A DNA stretch of 64,000 nucleotides from Oryzomonas japonica. GTDB lineage: Bacteria; Desulfobacterota; Desulfuromonadia; Geobacterales; Pseudopelobacteraceae. Under the pieces are notes generated by a model. It had not been told where the DNA came from, did not search any database, and saw nothing but the letters and a program-made list of their open reading frames with translations. Made by a program: the position numbers and the translations under genes. Positions 63,429 through 64,000 of this stretch are shown piece by piece. Each line of letters starts with the position of its first letter. Within the stretch, counting starts at the first letter, position 1. The stretch covers positions 496,001 through 560,000 of the forward strand of contig NZ_VZQZ01000001.1 of NCBI RefSeq assembly GCF_008802365.1, read 5' to 3'.

Positions 63429-63878
63429 CTATTTATTGTGTCCTTTCCCTCTTCCTTTCCCTTTGCCGGGCCCATCACTCCCCCCTCCTTCAGGATTGCC
63501 GGTAAGGGAAAAATCGCCCCGCTTAAGGGCATGGAATTCTCGTGAACCCGGTTTGATTCCCATTTCTTTGGCAATAACTCCCCACCCTTTGCCTCGATTT
63601 TTCTGATAGGTGCGAACGACTGCATCAGGAGCCTGCCGGGTCATTTGACCGAGCTGATAGACCATGAAGGCATCGGCTGGCTCCTTGACCGTGCTGATTA
63701 CGGCACTGACCTGGGCCCCGGGAATGCCAAACTGGGTGCTAAGCCTGGCAGTAAAACCATTCATATCGGCCCTTGCTTGGATATTGAGGTTGGAAAGAAA
63801 ACCTTCGAGGCCCCCTGATGCACTAGCTGGGCTGAATGCGAAAAGAACTGCCACTGCTGCAAGATAAATCATTTTCAT
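63429..63878 (-). CDS. Secreted protein with Gly/Lys-rich tail
   Basis: A 149-residue product with a signal peptide (residues 1-20, cleavage near ASA-SG) and GGGAAGGAATTC upstream of the start. The middle (about 30-110) is helical with few hydrophobic patches (FMVYQLGQMTRQAPDAVV; WGVIAKEMGIKPGS). The C-terminus is disordered and basic, with repeated GKG units (GPGKGKGRGKGHNK). I do not recognise the family; the tail suggests binding to anionic surface material. Confidence 0.7.
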   Translation of the reverse strand: MKMIYLAAVAVLFAFSPASASGGLEGFLSNLNIQARADMNGFTARLSTQFGIPGAQVSAVISTVKEPADAFMVYQLGQMTRQAPDAVVRTYQKNRGKGWGVIAKEMGIKPGSREFHALKRGDFSLTGNPEGGGSDGPGKGKGRGKGHNK

Positions 63879-63939
63879 TGTGAATTCCTTCCCCGGTTGA
63901 TTAGAAGTGAGATGGTCTGGATAAAATAGAATCTTTGCC

Positions 63940-63980
63940 CCTTGAAAGGGGGCCCCCTTCTGGCAGGCCCCCTTTCAAGG
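63940..63980. repeat. Long perfect hairpin near the window edge
   Basis: CCTTGAAAGGGGGCC and GGCCCCCTTTCAAGG form a 15-bp perfect stem with an 11-base loop. It may be a terminator for a gene beyond the window or another short dispersed repeat. Confidence 0.6.
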
Positions 63981-64000
63981 AACGAATTTTCTGCACTACG

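Noticed and set aside
1-64000. tRNA, rRNA genes, CRISPR arrays, complete insertion sequences
   Set aside because: No cloverleaf with a TTCRA loop, no rRNA core sequence, no regularly spaced direct repeats with unique spacers and no transposase frame was recognised by reading; a tRNA or covariance scan would be needed to be sure.

Overview
The window looks like a chromosome segment of a metal-respiring member of the Geobacterales (Geobacter and relatives). The reasons are a pair of multihaem c-type cytochromes divergent from a DUF3373-type porin, the order cinA-recA-pilT-recX-alaS, a complete 14-gene nuo operon whose NuoF carries extra ferredoxin clusters, a split ATP synthase operon (atpE, atpB and assembly genes without F1), sigma-54 promoter use and GC-rich codon choice. 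Genus and species cannot be fixed from this sequence alone. No rRNA, tRNA, CRISPR array, prophage or intact insertion sequence was seen.

Layout. 1-1270: gene-poor, with one possible small gene and the terminator of the cytochrome genes. 1.3-6.6 kb: an octahaem and a nonahaem cytochrome (minus strand) divergent from an outer-membrane porin, a candidate extracellular electron conduit. 6.7-9.0 kb: four small genes, three secreted, one behind a sigma-54 promoter and one behind a Fur box. 9.1-16.6 kb: hemE, small enzymes, an aminotransferase preceded by an alanine-rich leader peptide and terminator (a candidate attenuator), tatA, a chemoreceptor and an outer-membrane protein. 16.8-19.9 kb: LysR-leuC-leuD with a repeat-filled gap between leuC and leuD. 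20.1-23.3 kb: larB-larC-cinA. 23.5-30 kb: recA, pilT, recX, alaS and a receiver/histidine-kinase fusion. 30.3-36.6 kb: argB-argD-argF-argG-argH. 36.6-39 kb: an ExeA/GspA-like ATPase, a GspB-like protein and a lipoprotein. 39.2-42.2 kb: atpE, atpB, atpI, atpZ and hemL on the minus strand. 42.5-57.6 kb: nuoA to nuoN. 57.8-64 kb: DUF2288 protein, glycosyltransferase, TauE/SafE permease, two envelope lipoproteins (one Pal-like), a LysR regulator, a pseudopilin and a secreted protein.

The pieces fit a respiratory lifestyle. Complex I feeds electrons to quinone, the porin-cytochrome genes could carry electrons across the outer membrane, hemE and hemL supply haem for the cytochromes, and the F0 genes belong to the ATP synthase. 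Arginine and leucine biosynthesis and housekeeping genes fill the rest. Short palindromic repeat elements (about 120-175 bp) occur in at least six intergenic gaps. The most interesting regulatory signal is the alanine-codon leader with competing RNA hairpins at 11.8-12.0 kb.
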